Shown here: positions 1-10,206 of the stretch, piece after piece
How the letters are laid out: each line of letters opens with the position of its first letter
Position numbering within the stretch: the stretch's first letter is position 1
Assembly: GCA_941918925.1 (NCBI GenBank)
Contig: OW799233.1
Span: forward strand, 80,665,797-80,729,796
From: Phyto melanocephala
Lineage: Eukaryota > Arthropoda > Insecta > Diptera > Rhinophoridae
DNA: 64,000 nucleotides
Direction: 5' to 3'
Notes under the pieces: generated by a model
The model's database searches: none
What the model was told of the DNA's origin: nothing
What the model saw: the letters and a program-made list of their open reading frames with translations, nothing else
Translations under genes and position numbers: made by a program

Positions 1-1549
1 AGAGTTATAGATAAAAATGTACGAAAATTTATACCGCACAGTGTATATTTCAAATTTAAAACGTAATAAAACTGACAAAACTATATGTACGATTCTGAAA
101 TTTTGCAAACATGGTTTTTTGGTCAAAGTCTTCGTTATAACGGAAAATAGATGTGCCACGCACACTTTTTTCCTTAAATTTTTATAAAAATATATTAGTC
201 GTATATATTAGCATTTATTCATCTTACACTGCACCATTTATTGTACTGTAGCTAAATATAAGATAAAGATGATAAGATAGATGACTCTACTAGCAACTAC
301 TAGATGGCATGCTAACAACTTATGCTTATGTTCTCCTGAAGTTATGCTCTATTAAAAATGGGAATTTAGGAAAATTTTGACCTAAGTAAAAAAAAAAAAT
401 ATCTCAACATTATAAACAGTTTATTTTCATGTACTAGTGGCTAACAAATTTTAAAATTATACAAAACTTATTTCGTTTGAAAATCTTTTAAAAGCAAAAT
501 GTTATAGAAGTTTAAAAATCAAAATCTTACCAATAAATTTCCCGTTTTAGAAAAATGCAGAGAATGTATATTTTAAATCACCCTGTGGCCCTTAAAATTT
601 AACCTTAAATTCACTTTCTTCCTCTTAAATTCATGTAAATTCTCTATGAATAAAGATTTTGGAATACTAAAGGACTATATTGAAATATCTAAGTTATGTT
701 TATTAGCAGAAACTTTATTGACACGCGTATTTTAACGGCCACTTTCATTGAAAGACTAAATTTACGAAAACATTTTACTAGCATACCGAAGTTATAATGG
801 GTGGTTTTATTTTAAGGGACTATGTTGATTTTGAATAAAATTATTATGAAATTATTATAATTTATTTTTATAATGATAATATTTGTATGCTTCAATTATG
901 TATGGAACAAAATATCGGCCAAATGGCCCCCCAACCTAGGCGGCACACCACGATCCGATAGTCCAAATTTTCAATGACACTGTTGATGCTCGATTGTTGG
1001 GCACGATGATGAGTCAAGGTTGCTTGCTCTTTTGCCACGTTATCGCAAAAACCAGCAGTGGTTCCCATTCAACGAACTAAGAAGGCATTCACAGATTTTC
1101 TAACATTTTATACAGACCCGCTTTGCAGACATATAAATATTTTTTACAATTCTCACGATTGTGGACGAATTTGAACGATTATGTTGACCAAAAGAATCAC
1201 GAAGTGCACAAAATGCATTTTGATTTGAACGCCCATTTTTATAAAAATCTTTAATATTTAAAAGCGTTGCTCGATTGCGTATCTTTCCACGGTTCAAATT
1301 GAGTTAGTCTGAGATTGAGAAATGTCAAATGAAATATAAGAAAAAAGTTGAAGTTTAGATGTGGTTCACCTTAAACATGGGCCCTTAAAATTTAACCACC
1401 CTCTACAAAGAAAGTGATACATATTTTATTATAAAGAGATTATTCTAAAGCGATTAACAAAATAATAAATATTGTGCTTTAAATGTACACAAAATTGGTG
1501 GTGGGTATAAAAGATTCGGCACAGCCGAATATAGTGCTCTTACTTGTTC
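1..1549 (+). repeat. Family T1 dispersed repeat, copy 1 (runs off window start)
   Basis: Positions 1 to about 1110 repeat almost base for base at 45151-46262, which defines them as one family. The copy ends at 1513-1549 with a hairpin (ATTCGGC / GCCGAAT) followed by CTTACTTGTT, the 'A-end' seen in other copies. The distal half, about 600-1549, is repeated in inverted orientation at 2139-3080. Its B-end lies beyond the window. It contains one 60-65-codon fragment of mariner transposase near the A-end but no intact gene. TE class not assigned. Confidence 0.75.
1100..1297 (-). pseudogene. Mariner transposase N-terminal (HTH) fragment inside T1
   Basis: The minus-strand reading gives a helix-turn-helix type segment containing FYKNGRSNQNAFCALRDSFG followed by an NSSTIVRIVKN motif. 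This is the pattern of the first DNA-binding domain of mariner (rosa-like) transposases. About 65 codons survive and no catalytic domain follows. The same fragment lies in the inverted T1 copy at 2395-2590, and T1 copy 4 aligns with copy 1 up to the 1110 region, where this segment begins. It therefore appears to be a captured part of the family rather than an independent insertion. Confidence 0.6.
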
Positions 1550-1831
1550 ATTTGAAAGGCCGGAATAATTTCACACAAAATTTCATACAAAAACTCGATT
1601 TTCGATTTTTCACATTTTCCGACTTTTCCGGAGGGCCAGCCGTTCTCATTTTATGAATTACTATAAATTTGTTACACCTTTTTTACATACATATATAGAT
1701 TCATCTAAAAATAAATATACAAATTCATATATGTATGTATGTAGCAACTTGTGAATAAAATCTAACTGACAGATACTCTGTAGTACACTTATATATTCAA
1801 ATTGCATATCTACCATTCGAAATGTAGAAAC

Positions 1832-2114
1832 ATATCTGTGGCTTGGAGCTAAAAGGGCCAATGTTACTTTTTTGCGTTTTTGAGTTAATCATTGCATTAG
1901 TTTTGTTTTCTTGCTCTTTTTCATTATGGTAAAGCAGTTAAACTCATACCATAGACTATCATATTCTGTGCTCATACTTAACCCAGAACAGCATCATAGA
2001 TAAAATGCTGACCAATGTCATTATGAGAGCATATGTAAAAGTTAAAGTTCAATTCAAATTTTCTCAAAAGTAAATATTTTGACATTGGCCCTTTTAGCAC
2101 CAAGTAACAGATAT
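1832..2114. repeat. Small inverted-repeat (MITE-like) element
   Basis: Positions 1832-1864 and 2082-2114 are 33-bp inverted repeats with three mismatches, sharing the core GCTAAAAGGGCCAATGT. They enclose about 215 bp without coding potential, between the two head-to-head T1 copies. No clear target-site duplication was identified. Confidence 0.45.
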
Positions 2115-2138
2115 AAAAAACTTGAATATTTTAATATA

Positions 2139-4262
2139 AACAAGTAAGAGCACTATATTCGGCTGTGCCGAATCTTTTATACCCACCACCAATTTTGTGT
2201 ACATTTAAAGCACAATATTTATTATTTTGGTAATCATTATGGAATAATCTCTTTATAATAAAATATGCATCACTTTCTTTGTAGAGGGTGGTTAAGTTTT
2301 AAGGGCCCATGTTAAAGGTGAACTACACCTAGTCTTTAAATTTGTTTTCTGCATTTCACTTGACATTTCTCAATTTCGAACTTACTCAATTTGATCCGTG
2401 GAAAGATACGCAAATGAGCAACGCTTTAAAGTTATTCAGGTTTTTTATAAAAATGGGCGTTCAAATCAAAATGCATTTTGTGCACTTCGTAATTCTTTTG
2501 ATCAACAAAATCATTTAAATTCGTCCACAATCGGGAAAATTGTAAAAAATATTTAAATTTCTGCAAAACAGGTCTGTATAAAATGTTAGAAAATCTGTGA
2601 ATGCCTTCTTAGTTCGTTGAATGGGAACCACTGCTGGTTTTTGCGATAGTGTGGCAAAAGAGCAGTCAACCTCGCCTCATCAGCATGCCCAACAATTGAG
2701 CATCAACATTGTCATTGAAAATTTGGACCATCAGATAGAGGAGTAGCGCCAAGGATGGGGGGGGAGCCATTTGGCCGATATTTTGTTAAATACATAATTG
2801 AACATACAAATATTATAATTACAAAAAGAAATACTAATAATATCCTAAATAATTTGTGTTTTATTTAAATTCAACATCGGTCCTTAAAATTTAGCCACCC
2901 TTTATAACTTCTAAAATTCTTTTGTAAATGTAGTCTTTCAATGGAAGTGGGCGTTAAAGTAGGCATGTCAATAAAGTTTCTGCTAACAAATTAAAGCTAG
3001 ATATTTCAATATAGTCCTTTATTTTCACAAAAACTTTGTCAATAGAGAAATTACATGAATTTAAGATAAACCGTTATATGGGAGGTAGGCGTTAAAATGG
3101 GCGTGTCACCTAAACTTTTTGGCAAATTTCATCATCATACCTCTAATTTTGGCGGTTTTATGACCTTTTAAATTTCATTAACGATAGATTACGTGAAAAG
3201 TGGGCGTTATAGTAGGCGTGTCAAAGTTATTTTTGCTAATGAGTACAACTTAGGTGTTTCAATATAGTCCTTTATTATTCCAAAATCATTATTAGTAGAG
3301 AAATTATATGAATTTTAGGTAAAACGTTATATGAGAGGTGGGCGTAAAAGTGCGCGTGGCAACTTAATTTTCTGGCACAGTAATGACATTGCCTAGGGGG
3401 ATATACGTAGCAAATTTTATCATCATACCTCTAATTTTGGCGGTTTTATGAGCTTTTAAATCTCATTAACGGTAGATAACGTGAAAAGTGGGCGTAATAG
3501 TAGGCGTGTCAAAGTTATTTTTGCGAATGAGTACAACTGAGGTGTTTCAATATAGCCCTTTATAATTCCAAAATCTTTGTTAATAGAGAAATTATATGAA
3601 TTTTAGTTAAAACGTTATATGGGAGGTGGGCGTAAAAGTGGGCGTGGCACATTGATTTGCCGTTACAAGAAAGCGTGTCACCAAAAAGCAAACTGTGCAA
3701 AATTTCAGAGTCGTACATCCAATTTTGTTGCTTTTATGACGTTTTTGTTTTTAAATATACCGAAAAATACACTGTGTGGTATAAATTTTCGTACATTTTG
3801 ATCGATAACTCCTCTCCTAATGCATAGATTTAGATAATTTTCGGGGAAAAATATTGTTTTTACTCAGGAAATATATATTCGAAGCTTCATGAGTCTACGT
3901 TAATGCGTTTGGACACAATTCCATTTTATTCGATGTTTGAAGGACACGGTTTTTTCGACCTACTCTTGCTTTTCGAGCTATAACTCTCTTCCTAATATTC
4001 TGATTTAGCCCATTTTCAATACCAAACAAACCTTGTCTATAAGAAAGATTCTGGCAAAATTTGAGCCCCCTAGCTTTTTCCTTGCGACCTCTATCGTGCT
4101 TTCAACAGACGGACGGACATAGCTAGATTGTCATCAAATCAAACCCTGATTCAGAATATATACATATATACTTTATGGGGTCCAAAATGGATTTTTCGAT
4201 GTGTTACAAACGGAATGACAAAATGAATATCCCCTACCATTTTTTTGGTGGCGGGTATAAAA
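2139..4262 (-). repeat. Family T1 dispersed repeat, copy 2 (both ends present)
   Basis: The copy begins with the A-end hairpin (CAAGTAAGAG then ATTCGGC...GCCGAAT, 2141-2180). It closes at about 4230-4262 with the B-end hairpin (CCACC-type arm / GGTGGCGGGTATAA). In between are degenerate copies of the 288-bp module with the GGGCGTGGC motif at about 3060, 3340 and 3630. It runs opposite to copies 1, 3 and 4. This is the most complete short copy in the window, about 2.1 kb, and shows that the family can exist without array expansion. A 60-codon open frame at 3619-3801 belongs to the repeat and is also present at 41069, 42754 and 44432. Confidence 0.75.
2395..2590 (+). pseudogene. Mariner transposase N-terminal fragment (second copy)
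   Basis: This is the inverted counterpart of the fragment at 1100-1297. The plus strand reads FYKNGRSNQNAFCALRNSF then STIGKIVKNI before a stop. Sequence to about 2760 still resembles the part of mariner transposase that follows the DNA-binding domain (a QQLSI-like stretch), but it is out of frame and full of stops. It is part of T1 copy 2. Confidence 0.5.
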
Positions 4263-4296
4263 ACAATCATACATTTAACAATTACATATGTATGTA

Positions 4297-5232
4297 AAGG
4301 GTGTTTTTTTTACAGGTTTGTTTTTCGAATAGAGATAAAACTGGCATTTTGTGGTCAAATATGGCAACTCTAATGTCATTTATGTTCAGTTTGGTTTGCC
4401 ATTTCATCATGAACAGGTTGACAAAAGAACAACGCTTGCAAATCGTGCAAATTTATTTCGAAAATTGAGATTGATCACGATGCTGATTTTCATCGCAAAA
4501 TTTTGTTCATTGATGAGGCTCATTTTTGGTTGAATGGCTACGTCAACAAGCAAAATTGCCGCATTTGGAGTGAAGAGAATCCACATGCGACCCTTGAGAC
4601 GCCATTACATCCACAAAAACTGACTGTTTGGTGTGCTCTATGGGCTGGTGGAGTCATTGGGCCATACTTCTTCCGAAATAATGCTAGAGAGGCAGTTACC
4701 GTTAATGGAGACCAGTATAGAGCCATGATAACCGACTATTTTGTTCCCGAATTGGATGGCATGAATGTGGATGAGTTGTGGTTCCAACAAGAGGGCGCTA
4801 CATGCCACACAGCGCACGCCACAATCGATTTATTGAAGGAAACATTCGATGAGCGCATAATTTCGCGGAATGGACCTGTCAATTGGCCACCAAGATCGTG
4901 TGATTTGACACCATTGGATTATTTTCTTTGGGGATATGTGAAGTCGCTTGTCTACGCCAACAAACCAGAAACGTTAGGGGAATTGGAAGCCAACATCCGT
5001 GGCGTTATTGCCGACATACGGCCTTATATGCTCGAAAAAGTGGTTAAAAATTGGACCTGTAGAATTGGCTTTATTCGAACCAGCCGCGGCGGCCACATGC
5101 CTGAAATCATATTTAAACATTAATGGCATAAAATTATCCTTCCAATAAAGCCAAATTGATGGTCATTAAAACGATTTTCTTGTGTTTTATTTCAATTCGA
5201 AGTTCTATACCACTAAAAAAAAAAACACCCGG
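4297..5232 (+). mobile_element. DD41D (rosa-like) mariner, internally deleted copy
   Basis: The ends are short TIRs: AAGGGTGTTTTTTTT at 4297 and its complement AAAACACCCGG at 5232. They are flanked by TA on both sides (4295-4296 and 5233-5234), the mariner target duplication. The element is 936 bp, against about 1.3 kb expected for the group, because the middle of the DNA-binding domain is missing. It lies just outside the B-end of T1 copy 2. Confidence 0.85.
4409..5123 (+). pseudogene. Mariner-type transposase (DD41D group), defective
   Basis: The start region (ATG at 4409) reads LTKEQRLQIVQIYFEN, the opening of a mariner HTH domain. It then jumps out of frame, near 4465, into the catalytic core, which is open to 5123. 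The core has FIDEAHFWLNG (first Asp), WFQQEGATCHT (second site) and SCDLTPLDYFLWG (third Asp, 41 residues after the second site). The second catalytic residue is Glu; the sister copy at 21712 has Asp there. Deletion of the DNA-binding domain plus this substitution makes it inactive. The C-terminus MPEIIFKH is intact. The spacing matches the DD41D (rosa) group of the IS630-Tc1-mariner superfamily. Confidence 0.85.
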
Positions 5233-5306
5233 TATTAAAGTATTCTAGGAATCATCATTATTATAATACAGAATAGGCTTCGCATTTTTAGTTATACCTT
5301 GATCTA

Positions 5307-5455
5307 TTTTTATACACTTCACCTGTAGTGCACAAGGGTATATATAGCTTTGTCATTCCGTCTGTAATTTCTACAATTTTCATTTCCGACCCCATAAAGT
5401 ATATATTTTCTGAAAGCTTATGAATAGAGAAGTCGATTAAGTCCTGACCGTCTGC
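5307..5455 (+). repeat. Family T2 B-end fragment
   Basis: It starts with the hairpin TATACACTTCACC...AAGGGTATATATAG and continues through CATTTCCGACCCCATAAAG to GACCGTCTG. The same order is found at 25186, 36731 and 58577. It is cut abruptly at 5455 by the TIR of the next transposon. Confidence 0.75.
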
Positions 5456-5984
5456 CATATGGGCATTTCCATGAATATGTCAACCACGAATAAAAAAATA
5501 AAGATCATCGAAAGCTTTTTTAAATATGCCAAAGAGGAAAAACAACACTCAAATTTTACTATGTAGAAGCATTTATAGTTTATTAAAATTTTTAAAGAGA
5601 AAAAATAACAGTTTCAACTGATAATCTCTTTGATTAATTTTAAGAAATTTAAATTAACTATTTTCTCTTAAGTGACGGCTAAATTCAGGTATTTGTAACA
5701 TTTCAATTATACTTTAAAATTAATGTTACAACAGCAATGGACAAGATCCACGAGGAAAGAGAAAATATAGAGTTCGATTAGCGGTATTTTTTATGGTTTG
5801 CTTTGGGTGCTAGTCTAATATCACGTACGTAGTGCAAAAACATTATTTGTCTACGTTACTTGAATTTTACCGGTCGCAAGTATTTCAAAATAAAAGTTCA
5901 AAGCAAGAAATTTGTCGCAAACAAACATTGACCGGAATTTTTTTTAATTTGCTGTAAAAAATATTTTATAATATTTAAAAGTTC

Positions 5985-5999
5985 GTCACGTACGATATT
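5985..5999 (+). repeat. Subterminal motif GTCACGTACGATATT (left side)
   Basis: GTCACGTACGAT or close variants occur at 5985 on the left (a related CACGTACGT at 5822). On the right they occur at 12042, 12056, 12241 and 12410, the last abutting the right TIR. Repeated subterminal motifs of this kind usually are transposase binding sites; that role is inferred here. Confidence 0.5.
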
Positions 6000-6144
6000 A
6001 TAAGTACATCAATTGCAATTAAAAGCATCAGAATTCTCTTTATAATTAGAAATATTGTTACGAACAACTTGTTGTTTTTACTTCACTTATTCGTTTTTTT
6101 TTTTAATTAAGTTCACATGTATAAATTTGTTTATAATTGGAAAG

Positions 6145-6158
6145 AAAACTGTTTGGAA
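6145..6158 (+). repeat. Target-site duplication of LINE copy 1 (left)
   Basis: AAAACTGTTTGGAA at 6145-6158 matches AAAACTGTTTAGAA at 10049-10062 with one mismatch. The pair brackets the LINE exactly and shows that it was inserted by target-primed reverse transcription into the DNA transposon. Confidence 0.75.
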
Positions 6159-6281
6159 CATCTGGCATCTCTGCCTCAAACCGTGAACATCGTGTTATTT
6201 TTTACTCTAAATTGTTAAACCAATTTTATATATTAAAAAAAGTCAGTAAAAATAAAACTAAAAGATTGTGTATTTCTGACA

Positions 6282-7421
6282 ATGTTGTCGCAGAAAAGAA
6301 AAAAACTCTGGGGTAATAACCCAAAATTTAAAGTGCCAAAAATATCCGACGTACCTAGTAGCAGTGCAAATAGATTTCATCTACTTGCAAATGAAGAAGA
6401 AGAAGAAGACAGTACTCACAAGGAGAAAATACCACCTATTGTAGTGGACTCAGTTCATAATTTTTCGTCAGTTTTTGGGCTAATTGGAGAAAGGTATAAG
6501 TTTAAAAGAATGTCAATTGGAACAAAAATATTATCTAGTTCAAGAACTCTTTATGAAGAGGCCTTAAATCAACTAAGAACCAAAAAGTACCAGCTTTACA
6601 TTTTACATTTTATAAAAGATGCGAAAACCTTTAAATTAGTGTTGTTTGGTCTTATTCAAATGGACACTGAGATAATCAGTGATGAATTTAACAAATCACA
6701 TAACATAAATCCGGTAAGTGTTAAAGAAATCACTACCAAAAGGTCTACCGCCGATGATACACTATATCTAATTGAGTTTGACCGCCAGCAAGTGTCGAAG
6801 AGGGATATATTAAAAATTAGGTATTTTAGTAATATTGCCGTTTACTGGAGAAGACCACTCAAGGGCAATAAAGGTCCTACACAATGCACCAAATGCTCTA
6901 TGTATGGTCATGGTGCTAGAAACTGTAACAGAGTAGTAGTGTGTGCAGCCTGTGCTGGTAATCATGAATTTGCAGATTGCCCATTGAACAAAGCTGCAAA
7001 TAGTGATAACATCGTTTATAAATGTCACAACTGCACAAAAAAGAATTTTTGAAATGTGAAGCACAGAGCTGACGACCCTAAATGCCCATGTCGTCAGGAA
7101 TATCTTGAGATTCGACAACGTACCACAGCCAGAATGAAGGTGCCACAAAAGAATTATATGATGAACTTCAACGTCAATGAAGTTAATTTTCCACAACTGC
7201 CCGGTTAGGAGCATCAAAATTATCCACGTGACTCTGGTGCCAAAAATATACTGTACTTAGATGTAACAAGAAGTAAAAATCTTGTGAACAGAAATGAAGA
7301 TGATATTTCCAATGAGAAATTAATGGAAATATTTTTAGATGCTGTCGATGCACTTCAAAGATGCCAAAATAAGTACGACAAGCTGCGAGTGCTGGGAATG
7401 ATGCTTCAACATGCCATATAA
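6282..7421 (+). pseudogene. LINE ORF1 (gag-like nucleic-acid-binding protein), copy 1
   Basis: ATG at 6282 opens a basic, Glu-rich N-terminus. A PRE_C2HC-like region follows (STADDTLYLIEFDRQ, about residues 150-175), then CCHC zinc knuckles (CTKCSMYGHGARNC near residue 200 and CAACAGNHEFADC). A third knuckle begins CHNCTKKNF and is cut by TGA at 7050-7052. The frame then continues past a second stop (TAG 7206-7208) to TAA at 7419-7421. Such proteins coat LINE RNA and are needed for retrotransposition. The TGA is shared with the copy at 51804, so it predates both insertions. The TAG is private to this copy. Confidence 0.85.
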
Positions 7422-9810
7422 ATCAACAGTAAGTCACAATGTTCATGTTATGTACTGGAATGCTCAAGGCATAACGACTGAGTCAGCAGCTTCACAGCTG
7501 GAAAAATTTTTATACGACAAGGAAGTTGATATTCTCCTTCTCAATGAGACATTTTTGAAACCCCACCATAAATTTAAACTTGGGGGCTACAAAATTTATA
7601 GAGAGGATAGACCAACACATGGCGGAGGTGTACTCATCGCGATAAAATATGATGTTGAACACGAAATATTACCAACTATAAATACGCGTGTGGCTGAAAA
7701 TATTTCGGTACGAGTAGTAATAAATAGGCGCCCTGTGATTTTTACATCTGCGTACAATCCGGCTCACACTATAAATTTTAAAACTGATATGGATGCCTTA
7801 ACTAAACGTTCAAATGACTTCTTCTTATTCGGTGATTTAAACGCTCAACATACTCACTGGAATTGCTTTTCAAATAATAATGCTGGTAATGAGCTTTATA
7901 GCCATTGCCTTCAATCAAGCTACTATATTTATTATCCAAATGCATTTCCTCGTTTTGGACAAAATATTAATCCAGTACAGCCGTCTACAGTAGACATCCT
8001 TTTAACTAACTCTTGTCTTCCTTTTTCAACCTTGGAAACACATCCAAATATTCTGCAGTCGGACCATCTACCAATATCTTGCGTCATTTATGGAGAGGTA
8101 CATAATAGCATTTTGTTGGTACCCCTATATAATCGAGCCGATTGGTTATCAATAAAAAACTGGGTGGAGAATGAAATTATATTACAAGATATAAATCAAA
8201 ATATTACAAACACAGGTAATCTAGATGTATCATTAAGAAAACTAATATATATTGTAAAAGAAGCTACCAATAGAATACCAGTTGGTCATAGAAACCCCTG
8301 GCAACGGCAAATTTCAGAAATTAGCAAAATGCTAATTGCTCAGAGAAACAAATATAGACGTAAATTCCAAAGATGTAGGGATTTTAATTTTAAAATGCAT
8401 TTATATTGTATATTGAAACAGCTAAATAGGCTTATTGACTTTTACCTGAATAAAGACAGGAATGAGTCTTGGTCGAAATTCATTTCAAATCTGCCTACCG
8501 GTTCCAAAAAGTTTTGGAAATTAACTAAAACTTTAAAAGGCAAGAATCCTACATATTCTAAACTTCATGTAGATGGATCAATTCTGAATTCTGACGTCGA
8601 AAAGTCAAATGCAATAGCTGACGTATTTGCTAGTTCACATACTATTACTATTAACAATCCATCACCCATAGACTCGGTTGTATCAAGATACATTAATGAC
8701 CTTAATCAAACTCTTACCGACAATACAAGTATTAAACTTACAAATTTGTCTGAAGTCAAATCATTTGTCCATTTGCTGAAAAATAATAAAGCTCCTGGCT
8801 TAGATGGGATTAACAGTATAATACTTAAAAATATGCCCGACTCCTTTTTTGAAATTTTAAGTAAATTATTTAACTTCTGCCTGAGCAATGGGTACTTCCC
8901 ACACGTTTTTAAAATGGCTAAGGTAATTCCAATCCACAAATCTGGAAAGGATCCTAAATTGCCCTCCAGCTATAGGCCAATTAGTATTCTAAGCCTATTG
9001 GATAAGGTGTTCGAGAAAATTATTCACTCCAGAATTTTAGATTTTTCAAATTGCAATAATATCATAAATAAGGAACAATTTGGTTTTCGAAAAGAGCACT
9101 CCACTGTACATCAACTTAAGAGAGTTGTTAACTTTCTTGAATGTAATAAAAGTAATCGAAAAAGTACTGGAGTCGTTTTTCTTGATATCGAAAAAGCTTT
9201 TGACTCAATCTGGCATGATGGACTAGTGTATAAATTAAATACGTTAAATTTTCCAATTTACCTTCAAAAACTTATCAAAAGCTTTTTAGATAAACGGACG
9301 TTTGTTGTATCTGTCAATAACAAATTTTCTAGTGAAAGGCAAATACCTGCGGGCTTGCCGCAAGGATCAGTATTATCCCCTACACTATACTCGATATATA
9401 CATCTGATGTTACTCTAAGAAGAGACCATGATGCAGCTTTTAATTACATTTGCGAGAAGGCAATTAAGTGTAGTCGTGCCTTATACCCCTTAATTGGCCG
9501 AATATCAAAACTTAATATAAAAAACAAAGTTCTTATTTACAAAATGTGTATTCGACCGATTATGACCTATGGTTGTCAAATCTGGTCCCAAAAGGCTGCT
9601 AAAACGCATACAAAAAAATTGCAAATCATTCAAAATAAAAACTTGAAAATAATACACAATCTACCTTTTAGATATCTAACTTATCTTCTACATAGAAACT
9701 TTAACTTTAAAATGTTTAATTCATTGACAAGGGAACTGACGCTGTCATTTAATGAAAAATGCAGAAGGTCAAATTTTGAAATAATAAGAAATTTGCTGAA
9801 CAACCACTGA
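7411..9810 (+). CDS. LINE ORF2: APE endonuclease + reverse transcriptase with active-site deletion
   Basis: This is an open frame of 799 codons overlapping the end of ORF1 by 11 bp. The N-terminal APE-type endonuclease carries WNAQGI, the Glu of LLLNETFLKP, GDLNAQHTHW and SDHLPISCVI (residues about 10-230). The RT follows with KAPGLDGI, YRPISIL, GFRKEHST, FLDIEKAFDSIWH and GLPQGSVLSPTLYSIY (residues about 455-660). Right after YTSD the frame jumps to a downstream region (VTLRRDHDA). The FADD-type catalytic box and the next motifs are therefore absent, although the frame stays open. The protein could nick DNA but should not polymerise. It is about 100-150 residues shorter than usual Jockey ORF2. 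Confidence 0.9.
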   Translation: MPYKSTVSHNVHVMYWNAQGITTESAASQLEKFLYDKEVDILLLNETFLKPHHKFKLGGYKIYREDRPTHGGGVLIAIKYDVEHEILPTINTRVAENISVRVVINRRPVIFTSAYNPAHTINFKTDMDALTKRSNDFFLFGDLNAQHTHWNCFSNNNAGNELYSHCLQSSYYIYYPNAFPRFGQNINPVQPSTVDILLTNSCLPFSTLETHPNILQSDHLPISCVIYGEVHNSILLVPLYNRADWLSIKNWVENEIILQDINQNITNTGNLDVSLRKLIYIVKEATNRIPVGHRNPWQRQISEISKMLIAQRNKYRRKFQRCRDFNFKMHLYCILKQLNRLIDFYLNKDRNESWSKFISNLPTGSKKFWKLTKTLKGKNPTYSKLHVDGSILNSDVEKSNAIADVFASSHTITINNPSPIDSVVSRYINDLNQTLTDNTSIKLTNLSEVKSFVHLLKNNKAPGLDGINSIILKNMPDSFFEILSKLFNFCLSNGYFPHVFKMAKVIPIHKSGKDPKLPSSYRPISILSLLDKVFEKIIHSRILDFSNCNNIINKEQFGFRKEHSTVHQLKRVVNFLECNKSNRKSTGVVFLDIEKAFDSIWHDGLVYKLNTLNFPIYLQKLIKSFLDKRTFVVSVNNKFSSERQIPAGLPQGSVLSPTLYSIYTSDVTLRRDHDAAFNYICEKAIKCSRALYPLIGRISKLNIKNKVLIYKMCIRPIMTYGCQIWSQKAAKTHTKKLQIIQNKNLKIIHNLPFRYLTYLLHRNFNFKMFNSLTRELTLSFNEKCRRSNFEIIRNLLNNH

Positions 9811-10048
9811 GGGTCTTTTGTTTAAAAGACACATTTCAGTGATTGTTCTAAAATCTCTTATAACTTCTAAGTTGATGCGAGGTTTTTTATGAACAACTTT
9901 TCCTTAAATCTGTGATATTAGTAGTTTCTTTATTTTATTTATAAGATGTTAATTGTTGTAATACTATAAGTAAATTTTCATAACTCTGTTAATGATATTG
10001 ATAAAATGAATAAGTTTTTAATAAAGGATAATAATAATAATAATAAAA

Positions 10049-10062
10049 AAAACTGTTTAGAA
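10049..10062 (+). repeat. Target-site duplication of LINE copy 1 (right)
   Basis: AAAACTGTTTAGAA is the partner of 6145-6158. Beyond it the DNA transposon resumes and reaches its transposase at 10207. Confidence 0.75.
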
Positions 10063-10206
10063 AACAAAACAACTTCAGTTGGAAAACAAATCTAATTGTA
10101 CAACTATTAATTTGAAGTAATAACAAACCAAATTAAATAATAAAATTTAAAACTGAAATTTACTATCGAAATACATAGTTTCTTTTCCAACAAATATCTT
10201 TTAAAG

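Larger units (their letters stand above)
6159..10048 (+). mobile_element. Jockey-type non-LTR retrotransposon, copy 1 (deleted RT)
   Basis: The 5' end (TCTGGCATCTCTGCCTC) is shared with the copies at 52687 (minus strand) and 33063, so it is the true element start. ORF1 and ORF2 overlap by 11 bp. The 3' end is a short (TAA)n tail at about 10029-10046, preceded by AATAAAGG. The 13-14-bp target duplication is intact. The copy is 3.9 kb, shorter than a usual Jockey because ORF2 has lost a segment that includes the RT active site. Confidence 0.9.
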
